DNA from: Oceaniovalibus guishaninsula JLT2003
GTDB taxonomy: Bacteria; Pseudomonadota; Alphaproteobacteria; Rhodobacterales; Rhodobacteraceae
DNA length: 64,000 bases
Direction of reading: 5' to 3'
Assembly: GCF_000299575.1 (NCBI RefSeq)
Contig: NZ_AMGO01000068.1
Location: 124,001-188,000 of the forward strand
A program made the position numbers and the translations under genes. A model generated the notes under the pieces. The model was not told the origin of the DNA, did no database searches, and was given only the letters and a program-made list of their open reading frames with translations. This document shows, piece by piece, positions 43,397 to 51,362 of this stretch (positions within the stretch are counted from its first letter, which is position 1; each line of letters begins with the position of its first letter).

Positions 43397-45907
43397 ATGA
43401 GCATCGTCCTTGTCACCGCGGTCATCGCCGCGCTGTTCCTCGTCATCGGCGCGGCCGAACCGCTGGCCGCGCGATTGCGCCTGCCCTTCACGGTGATCCT
43501 TGCGGTGGTGGGGCTGCTGATCGGATCGGGGGCGATCTTCTTCTTGCGCACCGATCTGACCGACGCGCTGAACCCCGTGGCCGAGGTGATCCTGGCCCTG
43601 CCGATCCGGTCGGACGTGTTCCTCTACGTCTTTCTGCCGACGCTGCTGTTTCAGGTCACGCTGGAAATGAACCTGCGGCGGATGCTGGACGACTGGGTGC
43701 CGATCCTGGTGCTGGCGGTGGTCGCGGTGGTCGCGGCCACATTCAGCATCGGCTATGCGCTGTCCTGGGCGGGCGCGCTGCCGCTGGCCGTCTGCCTGCT
43801 GGTCGGGTCGATCGTGTCCACGACCGATCCTTCGGCGGTCGTGTCGATCTTCCGGTCCATCTCGGCGCCGCGCAGGCTGGCGCGCATCATCGAGGGCGAA
43901 AGCCTGCTGAACGACGCCGCGGCCATCGCGCTTTTCGGGGTGTTCATGGGCTTCGTCGCCATCGGGATGCCCGCCCCGCAACTGGGCGAGGCGCTGGCCC
44001 GGTTTCCGTTCCTGATCTTCGGCGGCGCGGCGATGGGCTGGCTTTCGGCGCGGCTTGCCGTCTGGGTGATGGCGCTGTTCGGCCGGCACGATCTGGCGCT
44101 GATCTCGGTCTCGGTCGCGCTGCCCTATCTGGTCTATATCGCCGCCGAACAGCTTGTCGGCGCGTCGGGCGTGATCGCCGTGGTGGTGTCGGGGCTGACG
44201 CTGAACCTGACCGGGCCGGGCCGCCTGCCCCCGCAAGCCTGGACCAACCTGCGCGAGGTGTGGGATCTGCTGGCGCATTGGGCGGGCGCGCTGATCTTCA
44301 TTCTTGCCGCCCTGCTGATCCCGCGCCTGCTGGAGGACATCCGCGCCACCGATTTCGCGCTGGTCGCGGTCATCGTCGCGGCGGCCATCGCGGCGCGCGC
44401 GGCGATCCTCTGGGGGTTGCTGCCGCTGCTGACGCGGCTGCGCCTTTCGCCGGTCGTGGACCGGCAATATCGCGCCGCGATCCTGTGGGGCGGCCTGCGC
44501 GGCGCGGTGACGCTGGCGCTGGCGCTGGCCGTGACCGAAAGCGCCGCCGTCCCCGCCGAGGTGCGGCGCCTGGTCGGCATCCTGGCCACCGGCTTCACGC
44601 TGTTCACGCTGCTGGTGCAGGGGGTGACGCTGCGCCCGGTGATCGGCTGGCTGGGGCTGGACCGTCTGTCGCCCATCGACGAGGCCGTGTCGCGGCAGGT
44701 CGTCGCCGTGTCGCTTCAGACCGTGCGCGAGGAAGTGGCGCACACGACCGAAGCCTACGCGTTGACCCACGACATCGTGCGGTCCGAAGCCAAGCGTTTC
44801 GGCGAGCGTCTGAAGGACGCGGTCGAGGCGGCCGAAGCCAGCGAGAACATCCTCGACCGCGACCGCATCACGCTGGGCCTGATCGCGCTTGCGGGGTTCG
44901 AGCGCGAGACGATCCTCGCCCGCACCCGCGAGCGGACGATTTCCGCGCGCATGGCGGTCGAGATCCTGTCGAACGCCGACCGCCTGATCGAGGCCGCCCG
45001 GTCCGGCGGGCGCGCGGGCTATCAACGCGCGGCGCGGCGCGCGGTGGGATACGGCCGCGCGTTCCGGGCGGCGGTGACGCTGCGCAACCGGCTGAACCTG
45101 TCCGGCCCGCTGATGCGGATGACCGCCGACCGGTTCGAATTGCTGCTGTCGCAGCGCCTGATCCTGCGCGATCTCGACGCCTTCATCGACGGCCGCATCC
45201 GCCGCATCCACGGGCGGCGGGTAGCCGATCTGCTGCACGAACTGGTCGCGCGGCGGATCGAGGGCGTCGAAACCGCGCTGGAGGGGCTGCGCCTACAATA
45301 TCCGGGCTATGCCGAAAAGCTGGAACGCCGCTTCATCCGTCGCACCGCCCTGCGGCTGGAAGAACGCGAATACGCCGCCATGCGCGACGACGGCCTGATC
45401 GGCGCCGAGGCCTTTACCGCACTGATGCAGGATCTGGCCGCGCGCCGCGCGCGGGCCGAAGCGCGGCCGCGTCTCGACATGGCGCTGCAACGGACGGATC
45501 TGGTGCGCCAGTTTCCGCTGTTTTCCGATCTGGACGACACGGCGCTCCGGGCGCTCGGGCGGGCGCTGCGCACGCGCTATCTCGATGCGGGGGCGGTCCT
45601 GCTGCACAGGGACGACGCCGCTCGAAGCGTGTTTTTCATCGCCTCGGGCGCGGTCGAGTTGCAAAGTGCGGGCCAGTCCTGGCGTCTGGGCCGGGGCGAG
45701 ATGTTCGGTCAGATGGCCGTGCTGATGAAACGCCCCCGCCGGATCGAGGTGCGCGCGATCGCGCCGTCGATCATCCTGGAACTGGACGAGGACCGCTTCC
45801 GGTCGCTGCTGGCGCGAAGCGAAACGGTGCGCGACGCCGTCCGAGCAAGCGCCGAGCGCCGCGGCATCGACCCCGCCGATCTGGGCGCGGACCGGCCGGG
45901 GGGCTGA
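43397..45907 (+). CDS. Large Na+/H+ antiporter (CPA1/NhaP-SOS1 type) with cyclic-nucleotide-binding domain
   Basis: An 836-residue protein. Residues 1 to about 415 form 11-13 membrane helices of the CPA1 fold with VGSIVSTTDPSAVVSIF (the ion-site Thr-Asp pair), EGESLLNDAAAIALF (the ND motif) and WGGLRGAVTLALAL. A long soluble middle part (about 430-690) is Arg/Glu/Leu-rich and helical, and a C-terminal cyclic-nucleotide-binding-like domain (about 705-815: FPLFSDLDDTALRALG, RSVFFIASGAVELQ, RGEMFGQMAVLMKRPRR) follows. The overall plan resembles plant SOS1. The cNMP pocket holds GEMFGQMAVL where canonical domains have GE-x-GE-x-AL and an Arg, so nucleotide binding is uncertain. It probably expels Na+ under gating by the soluble part. 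Confidence 0.9.
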   Translation: MSIVLVTAVIAALFLVIGAAEPLAARLRLPFTVILAVVGLLIGSGAIFFLRTDLTDALNPVAEVILALPIRSDVFLYVFLPTLLFQVTLEMNLRRMLDDWVPILVLAVVAVVAATFSIGYALSWAGALPLAVCLLVGSIVSTTDPSAVVSIFRSISAPRRLARIIEGESLLNDAAAIALFGVFMGFVAIGMPAPQLGEALARFPFLIFGGAAMGWLSARLAVWVMALFGRHDLALISVSVALPYLVYIAAEQLVGASGVIAVVVSGLTLNLTGPGRLPPQAWTNLREVWDLLAHWAGALIFILAALLIPRLLEDIRATDFALVAVIVAAAIAARAAILWGLLPLLTRLRLSPVVDRQYRAAILWGGLRGAVTLALALAVTESAAVPAEVRRLVGILATGFTLFTLLVQGVTLRPVIGWLGLDRLSPIDEAVSRQVVAVSLQTVREEVAHTTEAYALTHDIVRSEAKRFGERLKDAVEAAEASENILDRDRITLGLIALAGFERETILARTRERTISARMAVEILSNADRLIEAARSGGRAGYQRAARRAVGYGRAFRAAVTLRNRLNLSGPLMRMTADRFELLLSQRLILRDLDAFIDGRIRRIHGRRVADLLHELVARRIEGVETALEGLRLQYPGYAEKLERRFIRRTALRLEEREYAAMRDDGLIGAEAFTALMQDLAARRARAEARPRLDMALQRTDLVRQFPLFSDLDDTALRALGRALRTRYLDAGAVLLHRDDAARSVFFIASGAVELQSAGQSWRLGRGEMFGQMAVLMKRPRRIEVRAIAPSIILELDEDRFRSLLARSETVRDAVRASAERRGIDPADLGADRPGG

Positions 45908-45916
45908 CGGGGGCGG

Positions 45917-46780
45917 TCAGGCGACGGCCTTCGGCGGGATGGCCAGGACATCGACGGCGGCCCCCCGCAACACCCGTTCGGTGACGCTGCCCAGCAGCAG
46001 CCGTTTCAACCCGGTGCGCCCGTGGGTCGCCAGCACGATCAGGTCGGCCCGGTCCGCCCGCGCCGCCCCCAGGATTTCCTGCGCGGCCGCGAACGGCCCA
46101 TAGCGGACCAGCGGCAGAACCCCGTCCAGCCCGGCCTGTTCCACGAACCCGGCCAGCGCCCGGTTGGCCTTGTCCCGCTCCAGGTCGAGCTGGTGGTCGC
46201 GGCTCTGTTCGGGCAGCGCCGACGCCATCACCAGCTTGAGCGCGGGCGCATCGAAAACGTGCAGCAGCGTGCTTGCGCCATCCTCGGCCAGGTCCAGTGC
46301 CGCGAGCCGGCGCAGCGCATCGGCCGACAGATCCGACATATCGGTTGTCTGCATGACGTGCCGGTATGGCCCTACAGGCGGCGCATTGGCCATCAGCACC
46401 GGGCATTCGACCGACCGGATCGTCCGTTCGGCGGTGGTGCCGACGAACACGTCCTTCAGCACCTGACGGCGATGGGGGCCGATGACCAGCAGATCCGCCG
46501 CCACCTCGCGCACGACGCGGGCGATCCCGGCGAAGGGCACCGATGCCGCCACCCGCGTGTCGCAGGCCAGCCCGTCGATGTCGCGCAGGGTCTGCGCCGT
46601 CCGGTCCAGCAGCCGCGTCGCCTCGTCCCGCTCGACATCGACGATGCTTTGCGGCTGGTCGTCATCGACGACATGCAGCAGCGACAGCCGCGCGCCAGTG
46701 CGCCGCGCCAGCAGCTTGGCGCGCCGCAGCGCACGGTCGGACCGTTCGGAAAAGTCGGTCGCGACAAGGATGGTCTTCAT
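45917..46780 (-). CDS. Tandem universal stress protein (UspA)
   Basis: A 287-residue protein made of two UspA domains (about 1-140 and 147-287). The second domain has the ATP-binding pattern G-x2-G-x9-GS in THGRTGLKRLLLGSVTERV; the first has a degenerate version (IGPHRRQVLKDVFVGTT), so probably only one nucleotide site is used. Such proteins support survival in stress or anaerobiosis. It converges on the antiporter gene (9 bp between stops) and is 72 bp downstream of the SulP gene on the same strand, so it may be co-expressed with it. Confidence 0.9.
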   Translation of the reverse strand: MKTILVATDFSERSDRALRRAKLLARRTGARLSLLHVVDDDQPQSIVDVERDEATRLLDRTAQTLRDIDGLACDTRVAASVPFAGIARVVREVAADLLVIGPHRRQVLKDVFVGTTAERTIRSVECPVLMANAPPVGPYRHVMQTTDMSDLSADALRRLAALDLAEDGASTLLHVFDAPALKLVMASALPEQSRDHQLDLERDKANRALAGFVEQAGLDGVLPLVRYGPFAAAQEILGAARADRADLIVLATHGRTGLKRLLLGSVTERVLRGAAVDVLAIPPKAVA

Positions 46781-46852
46781 GGCGGCGTTCCCCCGTCCGG
46801 CGTCGAGGCATCATCGCGCATGCCGCCGCGAAGTCCATCGCCGCGCTATGCG

Positions 46853-48604
46853 TCAGGCGCCGGGCTTGGCGCTGCATTCGGTGAAGCAGCGGATGTCGCA
46901 GCCCGCGCAGATCGGATCGGAGGCCCGCGCCACCGCGGCGCGGATCGCCCCGGACTTGTGCGGATGGACGTTCTGCGCGCCCAGCACGTCCAGACAATGC
47001 AGGCGGTCCAGCACCTTCAGAACCCCCGGATTGGCCACGATCAGATGCAGGTCGTTGCCCCGCGTCCGTGCGCGCCGCGCTTCCGAAAGGATGAAGTCGG
47101 CCCCGGCAAGGTCGATCTTGCCGACCCCCTTGAGGTTCAGGATGCAGGTCTTGAAGCCGTCCTCCTGCTCCATCCGCCGGAATTCCCGCTCCACATGCTC
47201 GACGGACGCGAAGAACAGCGGCCCCTCGATCCGCACGAACCGGATCTGCGGGCACTGGGGCAGGTCGAACGTCCGGGCGTTCATGAACACCCGGCGGCCG
47301 TTCATTTCCGTCGGGGCGCCCACCGCGACAAGGGGATGCGCGCTTTTGTTCAGGAAAACCGACAGGGACGCGACGACGCCGACAAGGATGGCGAAATCCA
47401 GCTCCGACAGGATGCCCGTCAGGAACGTCGCGCCGAGGATCAGCGTCTCGGACCGGCTGGTGGCGACGATGTGCCGGATCTCGGTGAGGTTGATCAGCTT
47501 CCACGCCACATAGAGGATGATCGCCGCCATCGCGGGCATCGGCACGAAGCGCACGAAGGGCGCCAGCAGCACCAGCAGGACCGCCAGGAACCCCGCCGCG
47601 AAGATCGCCGACAGCGGCGAGGTCGCGCCGCTTTCCGCGTTCAGGCCCGACCGCGTGAACGACCCCGACCCGGCATAGCACTGAAAGAAGCTGCCGGTGA
47701 GGTTCGACAGGCCCTGCCCCACCATCTCCTGATTGGAATCGTAGGGTTCGCCGCGCCGGATGGCGAAGGATTTCCCGATCGAGATCGCCTCGAGCAGACC
47801 GACGCAGGCCACCGCGACAGCGGCGGGCAACAGCGCGCCGACGGTGGCCGGTTGCAGGTCGGGGACGCCGAAGGCTGGCAGAACCGCATCAAGCGGCGCG
47901 AACGTCGCCACGCCCGTCGCCTCGCCCCCCAGTGCGACGGCGGCCAGCGACCCGGCCACCAGGGCGATGATATAGCCGGGCAGACGGCGGCTGATCCGGG
48001 CCGAGACGATCAGGCTGGCCAGCGTCACGACGGCGACGGCGACCGCGTTGCCGTTCACGCCGCCGATCTGCGCGCCGATGCCGCCCAGCCGGTGCAGCAC
48101 TCCGCCCGTCCCGCCCGCAAGACCCAGCGCCGGACCCAGCTGCGACACGGCGATCAGGACGGCGGCGGCGGCGGTGAACCCGACGATCACGGAATGCGAG
48201 ATGAACGTGATCAGACCGCCCAGCCCCGCCAGACCGGCCGCCAGTTGCAGGATCCCCACCAGGAACGTCAGCGCCAGCGCCAGCGCGATATAGGTTTCGC
48301 TGCCCGGCAAGGCCAGACCGCTGAGCGACGCGAACAGCACCGCCGAGATCGCCGTCGTCGGCCCCGACACCATGACCCGCGACGATCCCCATAGCGCCGC
48401 GACGACGGTGACGACGATCGCCGTGAACAGCCCGTATTCCGGCGGCAGCCCGGCGATGATCGCAAAGGCCACCCCCTGCGGCAGCACGATGGTCGCGTTG
48501 GTCAGCCCGGCCAGCGCGTCGGCCTTCAGCGATGCGGCCGTCCGGTCGCGGAACCACGGCCGGATCGGCGACAGCCGCCCGAGGATCTCGTTCGCCTGGC
48601 CCAT
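46853..48604 (-). CDS. SulP-family inorganic anion transporter with STAS domain and Cys-rich tail
   Basis: A 583-residue transporter. About 12-14 helices with the typical N-terminal GLTNATIVLPQGVAFAIIAGLPPEYGLF and QEMVGQGLSNLTGSFFQCYAGSGSFTRSGLN blocks precede a STAS domain at about residues 440-550 (VRIEGPLFFASVEHVE). Substrates in the family are sulfate, bicarbonate or other anions. Unusual is the C-terminal tail with Cys566, Cys569, Cys573 and Cys577 (spacing C-x2-C-x3-C-x3-C), which could bind a metal or Fe-S cluster and sense redox state. The gene starts 4 bp after the sulfatase stop, so sulfate released by that enzyme may be its cargo. Confidence 0.9.
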   Translation of the reverse strand: MGQANEILGRLSPIRPWFRDRTAASLKADALAGLTNATIVLPQGVAFAIIAGLPPEYGLFTAIVVTVVAALWGSSRVMVSGPTTAISAVLFASLSGLALPGSETYIALALALTFLVGILQLAAGLAGLGGLITFISHSVIVGFTAAAAVLIAVSQLGPALGLAGGTGGVLHRLGGIGAQIGGVNGNAVAVAVVTLASLIVSARISRRLPGYIIALVAGSLAAVALGGEATGVATFAPLDAVLPAFGVPDLQPATVGALLPAAVAVACVGLLEAISIGKSFAIRRGEPYDSNQEMVGQGLSNLTGSFFQCYAGSGSFTRSGLNAESGATSPLSAIFAAGFLAVLLVLLAPFVRFVPMPAMAAIILYVAWKLINLTEIRHIVATSRSETLILGATFLTGILSELDFAILVGVVASLSVFLNKSAHPLVAVGAPTEMNGRRVFMNARTFDLPQCPQIRFVRIEGPLFFASVEHVEREFRRMEQEDGFKTCILNLKGVGKIDLAGADFILSEARRARTRGNDLHLIVANPGVLKVLDRLHCLDVLGAQNVHPHKSGAIRAAVARASDPICAGCDIRCFTECSAKPGA

Positions 48605-48608
48605 CGGG

Positions 48609-50252
48609 TCAGCGGACCTTGCCGGTCTTCTTCCCGCGGTGTTCGGTCCCCGACAGGGCGTCGCGCAACTCGTCCTCGTTGCGATAGCCGATCAGGATGC
48701 CTGCCTTGGCCTCGCCCAGAACCGTGTCGCGCGCGGCAATCCATGCGTCGGACCGGGTCGTTCGCTGCGAAATGCGGCGCGTCCAGTCGAAGAACCGCCG
48801 CTCGAACCGGGCGATCCGGTCGGCGCAGGCGGGATCGGCCCCGAGATCGGTCAGCTCGTCCGGGTCGGTTTCCAGATCGAACAGCATCGGCCGGAACCCT
48901 TCGGCGAAGATGTATTTCCAGCGCCCGTCGAACAGCATCGTCAGCCGGGCATCCTTGACCGCGACACCCAGACGCCGCCGCACGTCGCGCATCGAATAAT
49001 CGTATTCGGACACGGCGATGTCGCGCACGCTGTCCGCCCGCTTGTGCAGGATCGGCAGCAGCGATCTGCCCTCGACGATATGCGGAACGGCCTCGCCGCC
49101 GAAGAAGTCGAGGATCGTCGGCACCACGTCGATGGCCTCAACCAGAGCATCGGATTTCAGGCCGCGCATCGCGTCGGCCTCGGGCCGCGGATCGACGACG
49201 ATCAGCGGGATGCGGGCGGACGCGTCGTGAAACAGCTCCTTCTCGCCCATCCAGTGATCGCCAAGGTAATCGCCGTGATCCGAGGTGAAGACGATCATCG
49301 TCTCGTCCGTCAGACCCCGTTCGTCCAGAAACGCCATCAGCCGACCCATCTGGTCGTCGATCTGCTTGATCAGCCCCATATAGGCCGTCAGCACCCGCGT
49401 CCGCGTGCCGTCGTCGCAGAAGGCGCGGCTGACGCGTTCTTCCATGAAGGCGCCATAGACCGGGTGGGGATCGGCGCGCTCGGCCTCGCTGCGGACGGGC
49501 GGCAGATGCGTTTCGGGGCCATACATGTCGTGATAGGGGGCGGGCACGATATAGGGCCAGTGCGGCTTGATATAGCTCAGATGCAGGCACCACGGCGCAT
49601 CGCCCGCCTCGCGGATGAAATCCATCGCGCGGCCGGTGATATAGGGCGTCTCGCTTTCCTCGTCGGCGGCGCGGGCGGGCTTGTCGGCATTGTCCATGAA
49701 CCACCCGCTGAGGATGGTGCCGTCCTCCTCCTCGGCACTGTTGGCGACGCTCTGCCAGGGATTCTCGTCCGGCCAGCCGCGTCGCTTCATATAGGCGTCA
49801 TAGGCGTCGTTGCGCGGATAGCGCGGGCCGTCGGGGTGCAGCCCGTCCTCGCGCTCGTAGGGTTCGAACCCGCATTCGGACACCAGCGCGCCGATCTCGC
49901 TGTCCGGGGCCAGGCCGAGGCGGCGCATCCCCTCGACATCCGCGGTCATGTGGGTCTTGCCGCAAAGCGCGGCACGCACGCCGAGGGGACGCAGATGGTC
50001 GCCCAGCGTCATCTCGCCCACCTTCAGCGGGATGCCATTCCAGGTCGAGCCGTGCGAACTGACGTAGCGTCCGGTATAGAAGGACATCCGCGACGGCCCG
50101 CAGATCGGCGACTGGACATAGGCGCGGTCGAACAGGACGCCGCGCTGCGCCAGCCTGTCGATGTTGGGCGTGTGCAGATGCGGATGGCCGGTGCAGGACA
50201 GGTAATCCCACCGCAACTGGTCGCACATGATGAAAAGGACGTTCCTGGTCAT
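48609..50252 (-). CDS. Sulfatase / phosphonate monoester hydrolase family enzyme
   Basis: A 547-residue alkaline-phosphatase-superfamily hydrolase. The metal-site opening is MTRNVLFIMCDQLRWD; the formylglycine motif is C51-G-P-S-R in SPICGPSRMSFYTGR; further metal ligands are in FTSDHGDYLGDH and the Lys/His region SYIKPHWPYI. Cys51 should be converted to formylglycine. Length and the C-terminal block (RWKYIFAEGFRPMLFDLETDPDE) fit sulfatases and the related phosphonate/phosphate monoester hydrolases; I cannot choose between them. No signal peptide, so it acts in the cytoplasm on an imported compound, presumably from the TRAP system just upstream. Confidence 0.88.
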   Translation of the reverse strand: MTRNVLFIMCDQLRWDYLSCTGHPHLHTPNIDRLAQRGVLFDRAYVQSPICGPSRMSFYTGRYVSSHGSTWNGIPLKVGEMTLGDHLRPLGVRAALCGKTHMTADVEGMRRLGLAPDSEIGALVSECGFEPYEREDGLHPDGPRYPRNDAYDAYMKRRGWPDENPWQSVANSAEEEDGTILSGWFMDNADKPARAADEESETPYITGRAMDFIREAGDAPWCLHLSYIKPHWPYIVPAPYHDMYGPETHLPPVRSEAERADPHPVYGAFMEERVSRAFCDDGTRTRVLTAYMGLIKQIDDQMGRLMAFLDERGLTDETMIVFTSDHGDYLGDHWMGEKELFHDASARIPLIVVDPRPEADAMRGLKSDALVEAIDVVPTILDFFGGEAVPHIVEGRSLLPILHKRADSVRDIAVSEYDYSMRDVRRRLGVAVKDARLTMLFDGRWKYIFAEGFRPMLFDLETDPDELTDLGADPACADRIARFERRFFDWTRRISQRTTRSDAWIAARDTVLGEAKAGILIGYRNEDELRDALSGTEHRGKKTGKVR

Positions 50253-50276
50253 GGTCCGGCTTTGTCTGGGGGTCGT

Positions 50277-50300
50277 GGCCGGGGCGGCGGCGCCCCGGCC
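50277..50300 (-). terminator. Perfect 10-bp hairpin between TAXI receptor and sulfatase
   Basis: GGCCGGGGCG (50277-50286) and its exact complement (50291-50300) enclose GCGG, starting 8 bases after the receptor stop codon and 24 before the sulfatase start. It is the third such structure placed directly behind a solute-receptor gene in this window. No U-run follows. Confidence 0.7.
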
Positions 50301-50308
50301 CGTTTCGG

Positions 50309-51340
50309 TCACGCGCGGGCGACATCCGGTATCGTCACACCCATTTCCTGCAACGCACGCAGCGATCCGGGATGCAGCGGCATGTTCAGATCCTCGACCG
50401 CCGCTTCGGGGGTGATGGATTGAAGCCAGGGCGCGCTGTCGCGCATGTCGGCCACGCCGTCGAAGAAGGTCTTGGTCATCTGATAGATCATCTCCTCGTC
50501 GGCGGCCTCGTTGGTGACGATGCCGACGGTCACGCGCAGCGTCGTGGTGTCTTCGGTATTGGCCTGGTTGTCGCCGTAGATCCCGACCGGAAGCGTGCCC
50601 AGACCGAAGCCGGGGCGGTTGGCCAGCGCCTTGATCTCCTCGGATTCCAGCCGGTCGGCGGGAATGCCCAGGAACCGGATCGGATTGGTCACGGCGATCT
50701 GGGTCAGCACCGGGCTGGGCGCGTTGGTCGGGTTGCAATAGACTTCGAGGTTGCCGTCCTGGAACGACGCGGCAGCGGCGTCCCAGCCCAGCTTCACCGC
50801 CTCGTAATCGACATCCGCCTTCAGCCCGGCGACCGCCTCGAACAGGCTTTCCATCGTCGTATAGGCCGCGCTGCCCGGCGGGCCGAGGAACACCCGCTTG
50901 CCCTTCGCCCCCTCCATCGACGTGATGCCCGAGGATTCGTAGACGGCGACGTGATAGACGCCCATCGGAAAGTTCAGCACCGCGCGCAGCTTTTCGGCCA
51001 GGGCGGGCGCCTGGTCGATCTTTTCGAACATCGCGCGCTGATTGGCCATCAGCGCATGCAGCGCCGGCGAGGACATGCAGAACGCCGTCTTGCCCATCGC
51101 CACTTCCAGGACGTGCCGGGTGGCGGCCCCCGTCGCGTTGAGCTGGATCTCGTAATCGGGCATCTGCCTGTTGATGATGTTGGCGAAGGTCGTCATCACC
51201 AAGTTCGGGCTGGTGCCCGGCCCCAGCGTGGACATCCGCAGCAATTCCTTGGCCATCGCGGCGCGCGGCAGCATGGTCAGCGTCGCGGCGGCGGCCGTGC
51301 CCGCAAGGACGGTGCGCCGGTTGAGACGGGTCGTGTTCAT
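50309..51340 (-). CDS. TRAP transporter solute receptor, TAXI family (Tat-like signal)
   Basis: A 343-residue receptor. The signal peptide has a twin-arginine type motif NRRTVLAGTAAAA and ends near AMAKE, so export of the folded protein by Tat is possible, unlike the Sec-type TAXI receptor at 21905. The mature part shows RMSTLGPGTSPNLVMTTFANII and GKRVFLGPPGSAAYTTMESLFEAV, TAXI-family ligand-cleft blocks. The start is the second Met of the open frame, next to the signal. It follows the fused permease by 22 bp and is followed by a hairpin and the sulfatase. The ligand may be a sulfate or phosphonate ester. Confidence 0.89.
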   Translation of the reverse strand: MNTTRLNRRTVLAGTAAAATLTMLPRAAMAKELLRMSTLGPGTSPNLVMTTFANIINRQMPDYEIQLNATGAATRHVLEVAMGKTAFCMSSPALHALMANQRAMFEKIDQAPALAEKLRAVLNFPMGVYHVAVYESSGITSMEGAKGKRVFLGPPGSAAYTTMESLFEAVAGLKADVDYEAVKLGWDAAAASFQDGNLEVYCNPTNAPSPVLTQIAVTNPIRFLGIPADRLESEEIKALANRPGFGLGTLPVGIYGDNQANTEDTTTLRVTVGIVTNEAADEEMIYQMTKTFFDGVADMRDSAPWLQSITPEAAVEDLNMPLHPGSLRALQEMGVTIPDVARA

Positions 51341-51362
51341 GGTTGTCCTCCCTTTTTGCAAT

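Noticed and set aside
45904-45920. CTGAC/GTCAG hairpin between the antiporter and UspA stops
   Set aside because: Only 5 bp, largely explained by two converging TGA codons being complementary.
46022-48394. Open frame of 790 codons antisense to UspA and SulP
   Set aside because: Low-complexity Arg/Gln/Asp/Gly translation with no family motif, against two well-recognised genes on the minus strand.
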